Source: Panorpa germanica
Lineage: Eukaryota > Arthropoda > Insecta > Mecoptera > Panorpidae
DNA: 64,000 nucleotides
Assembly: GCA_963678705.1 (NCBI GenBank)
Contig: OY783204.1
Coordinates: 9,620,759-9,684,758 of the forward strand
Direction of reading: 5' to 3'
Notes under the pieces: model-generated
Told to the model about the DNA's origin: nothing
Databases searched by the model: none
What the model saw: the letters and a program-made list of their open reading frames with translations, nothing else
Shown: positions 23,901 to 33,096 of the stretch, one piece after another
How the letters are laid out: each line of letters begins with the position of its first letter
How positions within the stretch are numbered: position 1 is the first letter of the stretch
Translations under genes and position numbers: made by a program

Positions 23901-26900
23901 CAATATTAAATTCTCGACCTTTATATGCAATGTCCAACGATCCTTCCGTTTTCCTACCCGTAACCCCAGGTCACTATCTTATTGGTCGCCCATTGACTAC
24001 AACTCCAAATCCCTCAAATATTACTAATATGAGCAAGCTGCCTCGATCCAATTATGTTCAACAGTGCATCCAACACTACTGGCGCAGATGGACATCGGAT
24101 TACATTCATCACCTTCAACAGCGAACTAAGTGGAAGGTAACTTCACGACCTGAAATGGCAATCGGTTCGCTGGTACAAATATAGGACGATAATTCTCCTC
24201 CATTTAATTGGATCCCCGGTTGAATTACCGAATTGATATCTGGTCCAGATCAACAACAAAGCGTTGCTATAGTGCAGACTCCTACAAACCCCATCAAGAG
24301 AGCAGTTCGCAACTTAGCGATACTCCCAAATCAGGAAGCTTAGGAATTCCTAAGGAATTCCAACCCGGGAGTTATGTTAAAGTAAAATCGCGATTTGATG
24401 TGATAATTTTTTGAACTTTTTGAATTAATTGAAATATTGTACTGTTTCTGTTTATTTGTTCATTTCTTTTATATTATTATGCTTTCTGTTATTAAATATA
24501 GTTTAGATTTGCTCTTTTGTTTTCATATTCGGGTTTGAAGCGGTCTGTTGCAATTTCAGTTCACTTCATCTATAGCTCTCAACCCAGCAAGAAGAGCAAA
24601 TTTAATTAATTTAAGAACCATCGTATTTGTATTGATATATGTATCCTATTATTTCAAATTGTATGTTAATATAAAGTGTTAAAAAATAAAAACCGAGTAT
24701 TTTTGCTAAATAATAATCATCGTAGTTCAGCGAAGGTATTTTTTTCACGAATAAAAACATCTACAATAAAACAGTATCTGTTACGTTTTTATGGTTTAGG
24801 AGGTTTACTGGTGTACAATGTTAATACATTACAGTGTGGAATAAACATTAGCCCTACCTGCTTTTCCGCTATAACCAGAGATCGATAATTTGAATCCCTC
24901 GGTCGTCGAATCAACTTTAAAAGTACTGTGCTGCGCGTATCCTCTGGTTAAATTGTGACCTCTTAACTCCACGAGAAGTTTATGGTCGCCATTTTTCGTC
25001 AACTGAAAGTAACAGTTACACTGTGGTTAAATTTCCTTTACAGTTACTAGCAGATGATTATGAGTTTACTTCGGAGCTGTTGGTATTACTGAATGACACT
25101 TTACAAGCAAAGTCATAACATAAGAATACCAACAAATTGTGACCCCACCTGATGGATCTTCTCTAATCCCAGCCAATGGTTTCCATCAATGGGCCCAAAC
25201 CCGTACGTGTAGTTAGCATAGTTTCTGTAAAAGTCAACCGACTCGTTGAAGCGCTGTTGAATGACCTGCAAAATATCTTTATTACATTTCAAGCAAATAA
25301 ATCTTGAAGTTGTATAAAAAGGATTTTTTTTGCGAAGAAGATCATTTGCTTGAAATATTTAAGGTAGCATCCACATCTTAAGTTCAGCGAGATGTTACTC
25401 ATAATACTTAAATAAGTAGATCCTAGCGGTGTTAGACGAAACTAATCTGTGAGATGTTCACTGATAAGAAAACTCCTGCATATAAGCAGGAAATGTCTTA
25501 AAAAAAATGAAGTCAAAATTTTTACCGTCCACTTCTCGCCGTCCTTACGAATGTCGCAAAAAACTTCGAACGGCTCGATGTCGTTGTTGGGTTGGATTAA
25601 ATAGACTCCAGAGAGGATACTGGTAATATCACTGCACGCTCCGTAAATCTTGTAGTCTGGAATCGCATCTGGAAGACAAAATTACAGAGTTTTGATTTCT
25701 ATTGTTGGTTTAAGTTACAAAATAGCTAATAGCTGAGCTTATCTAGTTTAGTATAACTTTTCAAAATTTAGTTTTTGTAAACTTCTGGAAGATAACCCAG
25801 ACTGTTAAAGAAACAGTGGAGATACAGAGGAAAACGGAGAGATTAAATTAAGGAGGACTTCGGTGAAATAACGTTACAAACTATAAGAAAATTAAAGTCA
25901 AAATAAAGGAATGGCGTAAAGTATAAGAGGAAGCCAAGGCTCTACAAATGACAATAATATTTAAAGAATTTGTCCTATTTGTAAATTATCGCGTTTACGC
26001 TCAGTTGTATAACAGAAATGGCAAAAGATTAGAAGGGTAGGATGGAGCATAGAAGTAGAACGGAGGAAAATGGATGTAAAGACACACCAGCAAGAAGAAA
26101 TGACAAATGCAAGAGTTGCAAAGAAAATGCAGAATGGATGAAGAAAATAGAGTACAAGAGGGGAAGATATTACAGAAGATGACAACCTTATTAATTAATT
26201 ATTAATTTAATTAATTAATTATATTAAATACACTTTCGAACAACCTGGAATCTGGAATAATATGCAAAAATAAGTTGAGGCTAACCTGAAAGCATGGTGT
26301 TGTCAATCCATTGTTGGTGGTTGTACAAATTGGTAAAGATTCCTTCATGGTGACGGCAATGGGAAAAGCAGCGCGTACTCATCACGGCCACTAGAACGCC
26401 ATTAATCACTAAGCCGGCTCCATTGTGAATCTAGAAGAAGGAAAACATTACAGGTTATCATGTGTATTAAATATTTGAATAAATTTATTATCTGTAACAG
26501 AACAATCGCACATAAAAAGTAGAATAAAAACTAACTTTAACACTTACAAAACAAAAGTAATGTCCTGGGCTACCGCAGAAAAATTCTGAGTCCACTGCCG
26601 CATCAACATTCTTTACTTTACTGTCAAAGTCAAGACAATCACAGGGCCCTTTTGATATCAATATGCGTGTAGTGAAGGTTAATCTTTCTGAAATAAAAAA
26701 ATGTTTTTGATGATGTCAGTAGTGCCAAAATTTACAAACTTCCTGTTTTACCTAGTTTTTATGGTCCTTCTAAATATAATTAGTAAACCAGTTAACCTAC
26801 CGTAGCCAACTTCTTCCCATGCAGCAAAGGTGATGTTGTCCTTACAGATTGGTCCGGAGTTTCTTTTAAGGACAATGGGGATGATAGCATCTGCAACAAT

Positions 26901-28294
26901 CAGCGAATGAATGATGCTCAGGAGTATAGTGAATTACAGAATCTGATGATCTTACCTGATCTCACCGTTGTGGATAGTTTAATCAAAGCCACATCATTCT
27001 TATGCCCTTTATGAAGCGGAACATACTCAGGGTGGACGAAGACATCGCGGGAATGTACGACAACACGGTCCGTATCTTCGTCATCGAAGGGAACAAGGGC
27101 CCCGAGGGTGACCTTAACCGTTGAGTCACTGGAAAATAAGTTGCTTGAGTAGTGAGTTGTGACCAACGAAATACGAATTAATTTTACTCACGGCAGCGTG
27201 CAAAAAGCGGAAGTGAGCACCCATTTAGGATGAATTGGACTTCCGCTGCAGTACTTGACCCGGAATTCATTTCTGCTCTTCAAAAAGGCAACGTAAGAGA
27301 ATTGCTTTTTGGCTGCAGGAGTTCCATATTTAAACCTGCCTGTAAAGATAATAGTCCGTTAAAGCAGAGGCGCACTAGAGGTTCCTTAAAACCAGTTAAT
27401 CACTTACAAGTTTGTATCTCATCAATGGGGCGATAATCATCTGATGGATAAGGGCCCGGAGTCGACAGAGTTGTTGATTCCGTAAGCTGGGATGTTGTAG
27501 ACACTGTTGACTCAGTGGTTTGCAAGTGAAATACCAAGATAGTTTTCTGTGGTCAGACCTTTTGAATATATAGTAAAACATAGGCTATAATATTTCTATT
27601 GCTTATTTACTTTGTTAAACATCGAGAAGATGACAGACACATAATTATTTAAAATTTCAGTTTTTGTTTAACCGTTTAAGTTTTTTTAGTTTTTGATAAT
27701 ATTTTTCAGAAATGACTATTTTAAATGGTATTTCCTCTTATAATTGTCCGACTTATTAAAAAATAATTGAACATATGGTTAGCTTCCACGCCCCTACCCC
27801 ATACATATATTGCCATCTCTGTTATGTAACTAAAATGGTGGATGGTAATATGTTAATAGGTAACACAGATAAAGCGGAAATATTGAAGTTCTCCGACACA
27901 AAGTTCAAATAGCCAATATTTCCGTCAATTGATTGAATTAGAATGAAACTCAAAACCAAATCGAAGTGTAACAATAAGGCTTCAAAATATTCAATAAATC
28001 AGATGCTGATCACCACCTAGCTGCCATCTGCCGTGGATGATTGCTTCTACATGATCATAAAACTGTGCCACGACAACAACTGATAAATTACTTATGGAAA
28101 TAAGAAATGGTGCACCAAACAGCGCTGCTCAAGAAAGGAAAATTGTTCTGAAAGTCCACGTCAATCCTAGATAGCTGGGGCTGAATAAGAGAGCGATTAA
28201 TGTGAAAGCAAACAAATAAAAGTAAAAAAACTCACTGTAGCATTGGTGGTTGAGGCACAGATAGTGCGAAGATGACGACAAGTAACATCTTCAT
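14916..28294 (-). CDS. Secreted serine protease homologue fused to a fibrinogen-related domain, 12 exons
   Basis: A multi-exon gene read from splice sites and frame. Exons: 28294-28236, 27510-27408, 27339-27192, 27128-26956, 26890-26801, 26687-26548, 26430-26286, 25668-25526, 25265-25149, 25002-24858, 15798-15666, 15039-14916. From exon 2 on, every junction has GT..AG sites and matching phase, giving 486 residues plus a signal-peptide exon (MKMLLVVIFALS...). Order: signal peptide, Ser/Thr-rich linker, trypsin fold (exons 3-7), fibrinogen-related domain (exons 8-12). The catalytic His and Ser are replaced, so it should bind rather than cut. The protein is probably secreted into haemolymph or saliva. 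The exon 1-2 joint is the weak point: the obvious donor leaves phase 2 while exon 2 needs phase 0, so a small exon may be missing. Intron 10 is swollen to about 9 kb by a BEL/Pao insertion. Confidence 0.88.
16388..16392. repeat. Target-site duplication GTATC, left copy
   Basis: GTATC directly precedes the 5' LTR and recurs at 24,774-24,778 directly after the 3' LTR. A 5-bp duplication fits BEL/Pao integration. Confidence 0.9.
16393..16791 (+). repeat. BEL/Pao 5' LTR (399 bp)
   Basis: Starts TGTTAAAGTAAAATCG and ends CTACAATAAAACA. It is the same length as the 3' LTR, with scattered substitutions between them. Confidence 0.92.
17585..18253 (+). pseudogene. LINE B endonuclease region
   Basis: Two open pieces, 17,477-17,722 and 17,810-18,253, carry the APE-type endonuclease. 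The first has FWNVAGIKRKDYDFW and VGMVETWLKSK-like sequence; the second has LLIGGDFNARIGKLG and a C-terminal GSRGDTVIDYVV. They are separated by a stop near 17,720 and lie in different frames. The endonuclease nicks the target DNA in LINE retrotransposition. Confidence 0.8.
18779..19812 (+). pseudogene. LINE B reverse transcriptase core, frameshifted at a G-run
   Basis: The first 268 codons include KAPGRDGLKNEAWK, YRGITLLN, AGFRKGRGTLDNIYA and RQGCPLSPILFAIY. The catalytic box LAYADDIVLLA lies in another frame from 19,611 on. The switch falls at a run of nine to ten G at about 19,570-19,579, so slippage or a sequencing error there would explain it. Family motifs are otherwise well preserved. 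Confidence 0.85.
19845..20720 (+). pseudogene. LINE B thumb and C-terminal knuckle region
   Basis: After the RT core the sequence continues with EFKYLGYTF (near 19,817) and a 193-codon piece at 19,878-20,459 (ASMMLYGAEVWGWKEQEK), typical of the region past the palm in this group. It ends with CRMCGAEDETLEHIKFEC. Stops interrupt it near 20,457 and 20,536. Confidence 0.75.
21286..22041 (+). pseudogene. BEL/Pao gag-like region (fossil)
   Basis: An open stretch of about 251 codons with the DUF1759-type gag signature (KIEIKVFSGDITEWSQFK, SAWQLLLDKYDN). It belongs to the BEL/Pao element, which is broken overall. Confidence 0.85.
24375..24773 (+). repeat. BEL/Pao 3' LTR (399 bp)
   Basis: Pairs with the 5' LTR at 16,393-16,791 and is followed by GTATC, the right copy of the target duplication (24,774-24,778). 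Confidence 0.92.
26286..27510 (-). other. Host gene, exons 2-7: linker and trypsin-like pseudo-protease module
   Basis: Exon 2 encodes a short Ser/Thr-rich linker (STVSTTSQLTESTTLSTP). Exons 3-7 read as an S1 (chymotrypsin-fold) domain: WVLTSAFC in place of WVLTAAHC, so the catalytic His is Phe (codon 27,205-27,203); KNDVALIKL keeps the catalytic Asp (26,995-26,993); and CFIHNGAGLV aligns to CxGDSGGPLV, so the catalytic Ser is Asn (26,424-26,422) and the preceding Asp is His. The C-terminal helix is recognisable as FTNLYNHQQWI. The usual RIVGG activation site is not evident; the domain entry reads CRFKYGTPAAKKQFSYVAFL. By homology this is a serine protease homologue that cannot be catalytic. 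Confidence 0.88.
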
Positions 28295-31200
28295 GTTAAA
28301 TTATTTAAAATTGTTGTAATTTGTTCAGAAAATGTAAAAGCTTTACTGAGATTAAGTCACTTTGAGGGTCTGCAAGAAAACACTGAACTTCACTCTATAA
28401 GAAAATACTGAATAATGTTAGGCACGCAATTAGTAGAGTGCAGGCAATTTAAATAATGTAACAGGCATTCCACGGTAATCGAGAAACCGTTACACCCGAA
28501 TGACATTTAATGGTTTTTAATAAGTTGATGGATTATTTAAGTAAATTACAAAAATAAAACGAAAAGTGACTCACACTTAATGCAATGAATATTTCCAATT
28601 AAAATGATTTATTTATCACGTTCTTTGGGCATTTGCTTTATTTAATTAAAATAGCCGTACTGTTAATATATAATAATTATATAATAGTAGTACTGGTAAT
28701 CGGTAATATCTATTAGTTTGTAAATGTATGTCCATACAAAAAATGAGATTCCCATAAGTTGTTTTTTACAAATACCATTTTTGTTACACAATGGAGAGCA
28801 AAGGAAATATTTACAGTTGTCTCGCACAACACCTAACATAATTTATATTACGAAATTGATAAACAAGGTCAAATAAAATAGATTACTTAATAGTTGGACT
28901 TATTAGATTATATATATATGACTTAAAATGTATTTAATAAATGGTTGTGTCATTGGCCACATGCCGTGCAAGCTGTATGTTATTATACATCGAGTGCTAA
29001 ATGTCTGATCGCTATATAGAAATATTTAATCGAATAAAAATTATATTTATTTGGTTAAGAAAGTGATAATTTGGGCCATCATCTACTATTCACATTTTAA
29101 TACGTTTCATAAAAGCGGCCTGTAAAAATGTTACATTAAGTTTCTAGTAGACCCGATGTAAAAAAAAGTTGCTTATCCCTGTACTAGAGTAATATTTGTA
29201 CAGTAGCGACTTGATACGGTGTACCCACGAACTAATGTGCTCCTGCTGCTGTGCTCCTGATGCTGTGAAACACTATCACAAATGTGGTCTGCGTCCACAA
29301 TATTTCAAAGTACAAAAATTAAATGTAGATGGCAGCAGCATGTTAACAAATATTTAAATGCAAACAAACTAAAATTTTGGGGCCTACTTTGTAACTGTGA
29401 TTAGGACATCCTGTCGTCGTGTACTAGTCCGATTTACGACAACACGACACTGAATTTTAAAGCGACATTTCAAGACAGGAGTGTGTCAAGACAACACCTA
29501 TTATGCTGCCTGGTATCAATGATCCGATTAATATAAGGTATGTATGTATATTTGCAAATACGAAGTATGTTTTAATATTTAAGTAATAATAAAGTAAAGT
29601 AATATTTAATATTTTTTATATATCATAGTACATTGACAATAAAAAATTATAGGTTAGGACTATTTGACAAGAACAACAAACGATTATAATAATAGAGTTA
29701 TTTAACGACAGTTTTGATGAGTTCTTCTTTAAGTAATTGTTGCTTACCTTGAAAAACAAAAGGTAAATTAAGTACCTCGAATTTTAATTAATTACGAAAT
29801 TATACTGATTGTTATAACACAATATTATTGTAATTAATACCACAAATGTTGTTAGGGGCCTATCAAGAATTAGATCAATAATATAAAGTTCTGGTATTGA
29901 TCCATTTTAAATGAAAAATGCGGCATTTAAAGCAGAACTAGATTTTCGAAGAAAAGAGTTAAGATGATAATCGCAACACTGAAACCGCACGCGCCAAAAT
30001 AAATTTGAAGAACTGCTTTATCTTTTAATAGCAAGGTTAGAAATTATATTGATAGACGACATATTTTTATAATAGAATTGTATTTTAAAAACGATTGTAT
30101 AAGGTTTGCTATATGTGTTTTTAATCGTTTTACTAATGTTTTAGTTCGTTGCCGTTTCACAGTTCGTCGTGTTTCTTGGAGTGGATCGTATCATCGAGTT
30201 GAAGGAGGACAATGAAATGTATCATTTTCACACATAATCGTCAGTAAACGTATACATTCAACCTGTGATTTGATAATAAAATACTTAATGCCTGAATACA
30301 GTTTCCCAAAATCTAAAAATGAAAAGTATAATGTCAAAGCAGTACAGTATTATATGAAAACACCAAATATCTAGATCATATATATTTTTATGTATAAACC
30401 TGTCATTTCAGATTTTACAATAAATACAACATGCGAAGATTTATAGGTGCTCTTTGATTTTATATAACCTCCACCCTACCCATATATGTATATATGAATA
30501 GATGCAGTTATTACAGCTTAAATGTTGAAGTTGTAAATTAAAGAAATTGTATTTGTATTCTTCTGATGAATGTTGTTAAATTATGTTATATTGTTAGTAT
30601 TATCAGTTTGTCTCATATATTTTGGATTTTAATATGGCTTATACGTACACAATTATTATAGTATAGTTAATTAGTTGCAATACATGTTGTATTTATTTTC
30701 CTGTGGCTCTAGGTGTCTGAATGTCATTTACGCATTTAAACAGATTCTTTTTAGATGTTATTTTGAATTTTTGTTGGTAACTGTAGCTAAGTTTACAACT
30801 AATCCAGTTTGACGCCTGATAGTTTGCTACATCCAGATACCAACCACCAGATGCGTAATAGATAACTCGTAGTAATAGATTCAAGAATGTTGATTGTTGA
30901 CTCATATTGACTGCCTGAGATTGCATGTCATTGTTTATACAAATAATAATCATATGACTATCTTATAGTAAACATTTGTAACCCATTTTTAATCTTTAAG
31001 ACATTATAGTAATTTAGTCTTTGCCTAAAGTCATCGCTTGTAATTCGTTACATATTAATTAATTGCCTGAAAGTCATTGTCATAATACGTAGTAATAAAT
31101 AAAAATAGTTTTACAGTAGTAATCATTGTTACTTTAAATACTGAAAAGTATTAATAAAGTAAACTAGTAATACGTATTGTTGTTATTAATTAAATTAAGT

Positions 31201-31930
31201 ATTACACACATAAGATAGCTCCCTTCCACCTTTATACAAATTTAATGTTAAAAGAAATATATCTTATATTATAATGTTCTAACTGTTTGAATCTATTCTT
31301 ATCTACTTATTATAATGTTCGTAATGTTCCATTTTAACATAGGAACCTCATAAGAACTTATAGATATTTATATATATATATATAGAGCGTTATATATATT
31401 TCCGGTAACAAAATCGTATATGGTAACTTGTAAACGGCGCCTACAAAGTGTTTCAAATTTTGATATTATGTAAAGGACAAATTTCTAAGACTTTCTACGT
31501 CCCTGAATTTCCCTGAAAAAAATTATTCTGGAAAAACTGGAAAATTCGAAAAAATACTTTTGCAAATATCTGACGAACTAGAAAAGATAGAAAACTGAAA
31601 TTTGGTGTGTGTATTGAGATCATAATCGTGCACATTTTCCAAAAGTTGGAAATTTGAAATTTGAGTTTGTTGAGAACTATTCTAGCAGTGTTTGAATAAA
31701 AGATTATAATTAAAAGATGTATATTTTAATAAAAAGTATTCTGTATGTAGTATTAGCACTGGTTTCACAAAGAGCGTCCTTCTCGTACCGCGTTAGGATT
31801 CACAAACTAACAGAACCTTATTCGCCATGACGTTGCACTCTCGGTACTTTAAGTTAGTGTTACTAATCGCAGATGGCTCGTGTGTTCCTTGTGCTAGTAC
31901 TACGATGGTATCTACAATAATATCTACACT
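28295..31930. other. Intergenic, no gene recognised
   Basis: AT-rich sequence upstream of the host gene. A TATAGAG-like box lies at about 28,400-28,394 on the minus strand, roughly 100 nt before the ATG, a possible but unproven promoter element. An 86-codon minus-strand frame at 30,693-30,953 has no family resemblance I can name. Short inverted repeats occur near 29,410-29,450. Nothing else is called. Confidence 0.5.
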
Positions 31931-32170
31931 GGTAACTTACTTTACTATGACAACACATATATTTATACTTTTATGTGATAATAAAAAAGTCACAGTTGGT
32001 ACTACTGCAAGTATAAAAAATATAATAGTTAGTAATAATTTCAATTTTATGTTATATATGGCAGCAATTGTGTAAACAAATGTGCATGTTAAAAAGAAAA
32101 AAAAAAATATTTTCTAATTTTTAACCATATTTTTACATATTTGTATGTAAAAATTAATTTTTTTTGTATA

Positions 32171-32174
32171 TAGT
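32171..32174. repeat. Target-site duplication TAGT of the Gypsy element, left copy
   Basis: TAGT immediately precedes the LTR at 32,175 and recurs immediately after the other LTR at 36,571-36,574. A 4-bp duplication is normal for Ty3/Gypsy. Confidence 0.9.
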
Positions 32175-33079
32175 TGTAGGTATTTTCCCACAATTATAAG
32201 TTACAATTAACATCAGCCTAAGGTTGATGTACAATACAACAATATAGTTTCTTTTAAAATGAGTAAACACTTAATTTGGTTATTAATAGTTTGTTTAATC
32301 ACTAATCAAAGTCATAAACTTATATCTAAATAAAGTTAATCAATCTTAATTATATTCACAACAAAATACACTAGATTAAAATGTCTTTTCACAATGTTTT
32401 TAACGTCTCAGTACACACTACGCAGTTGTAATTGTCTATAGTTATCAGCACAATAATTTCAATGATAATACACCTTAGTACTAAAATATTAATATCGCTG
32501 CCTAACTCTAACAAAAACAATGATCAAAATAACAACTATTACACCGTAATAAAGTTAACTTAATTATAAAACACTCAATAACGACCATATATACTCTTTA
32601 TACATTTCTATCGCCATTTGCATTATAAAACTCTGTACACGTATAACCATCATTATATTCTGAGTCCTTCTACTATTGTTTACAATAATCACCATATCAA
32701 TTATATTACACCTAGTAATTAATTCAACTATGATTCTAACACAAAAATAACAACCAAATGCAACTAGCATTATTCAATCGCCATTTTTTTTTACTTCAGA
32801 CTACTTTTGCACACGGCACTATGCGTATATCAGCTAACGCCCTGATGTCGTCATCCTGAACGGCTAGCGAACAATTGTATATGCCCCGTTCTCTGAGACG
32901 TACGCTCGACATCAAAAGTGAACGTTTATACTCTCTGTCTCTGGTTTATTTACACATTTTAAATATAACCCCCGTTCCTATCCAAGATCTTAACCTATGT
33001 TACAGTTTTCTTATTGCTATTTCTTAAAACTAAATATAACTTAACTTAAAATTAATCTATCTTAAAAAATAACCCCACA
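32175..33079 (-). repeat. Gypsy 3' LTR (905 bp)
   Basis: Matches 35,666-36,570 over its full length with no difference seen by eye. The PPT-like purine stretch lies just inside it on the minus strand. Confidence 0.93.
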
Positions 33080-33096
33080 TCTCGGCCCATTCCTGA

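Larger units (their letters stand above)
16393..24773 (+). mobile_element. BEL/Pao LTR retrotransposon fossil in intron 10 of the host gene
   Basis: Two 399-bp LTRs (TGTTAAAG...AAAACA) flank the element and a 5-bp target duplication brackets it. A primer-binding-site-like TGGTCCTTCGAGCG follows the 5' LTR. Internal parts on the plus strand, in order: gag-like region (21,286-22,041), zinc-knuckle region (22,281-22,520), protease and reverse transcriptase remnants to about 23,400, RNase H remnant (about 23,400-23,730), and the integrase end (23,744-24,184, WRRWTSDYIHHLQQRT). It is broken, with several breaks. A LINE has inserted into its 5' part. By eye the LTRs differ at about 12-15 of 399 positions, so it is moderately old. 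It lies antisense to the host gene. Confidence 0.9.
14916..25668 (-). other. Host gene, exons 8-12: fibrinogen-related (FReD) module
   Basis: Exons 8-12 read as a complete fibrinogen C-terminal domain of roughly 215 residues: SGVYLIQPNND and FEVFCDI (exon 8), VIQQRFNESVDFYRNY and GNHWLGLEKIH (exon 9), a beta-rich stretch (exon 10), a Ca2+-site-like DNDQDTWSGNCA with HHGAWWYKSC (exon 11), and SNLNGRYN to MLIRRK-stop (exon 12). Four family cysteines are present, and the CA..HGAWWY segment that lines the ligand pocket in ficolin and tachylectin-5 relatives is kept. This supports a working lectin-type domain, though the ligand is unknown. The S1-to-FReD junction is spliced in phase 1 (...NTMLS-D-AIPDYKIYG...). 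Confidence 0.9.

Noticed and set aside
30693-30953. 86-codon minus-strand frame
   Set aside because: Looks a little protein-like but has no recognisable family, partner exon or promoter; left uncalled.
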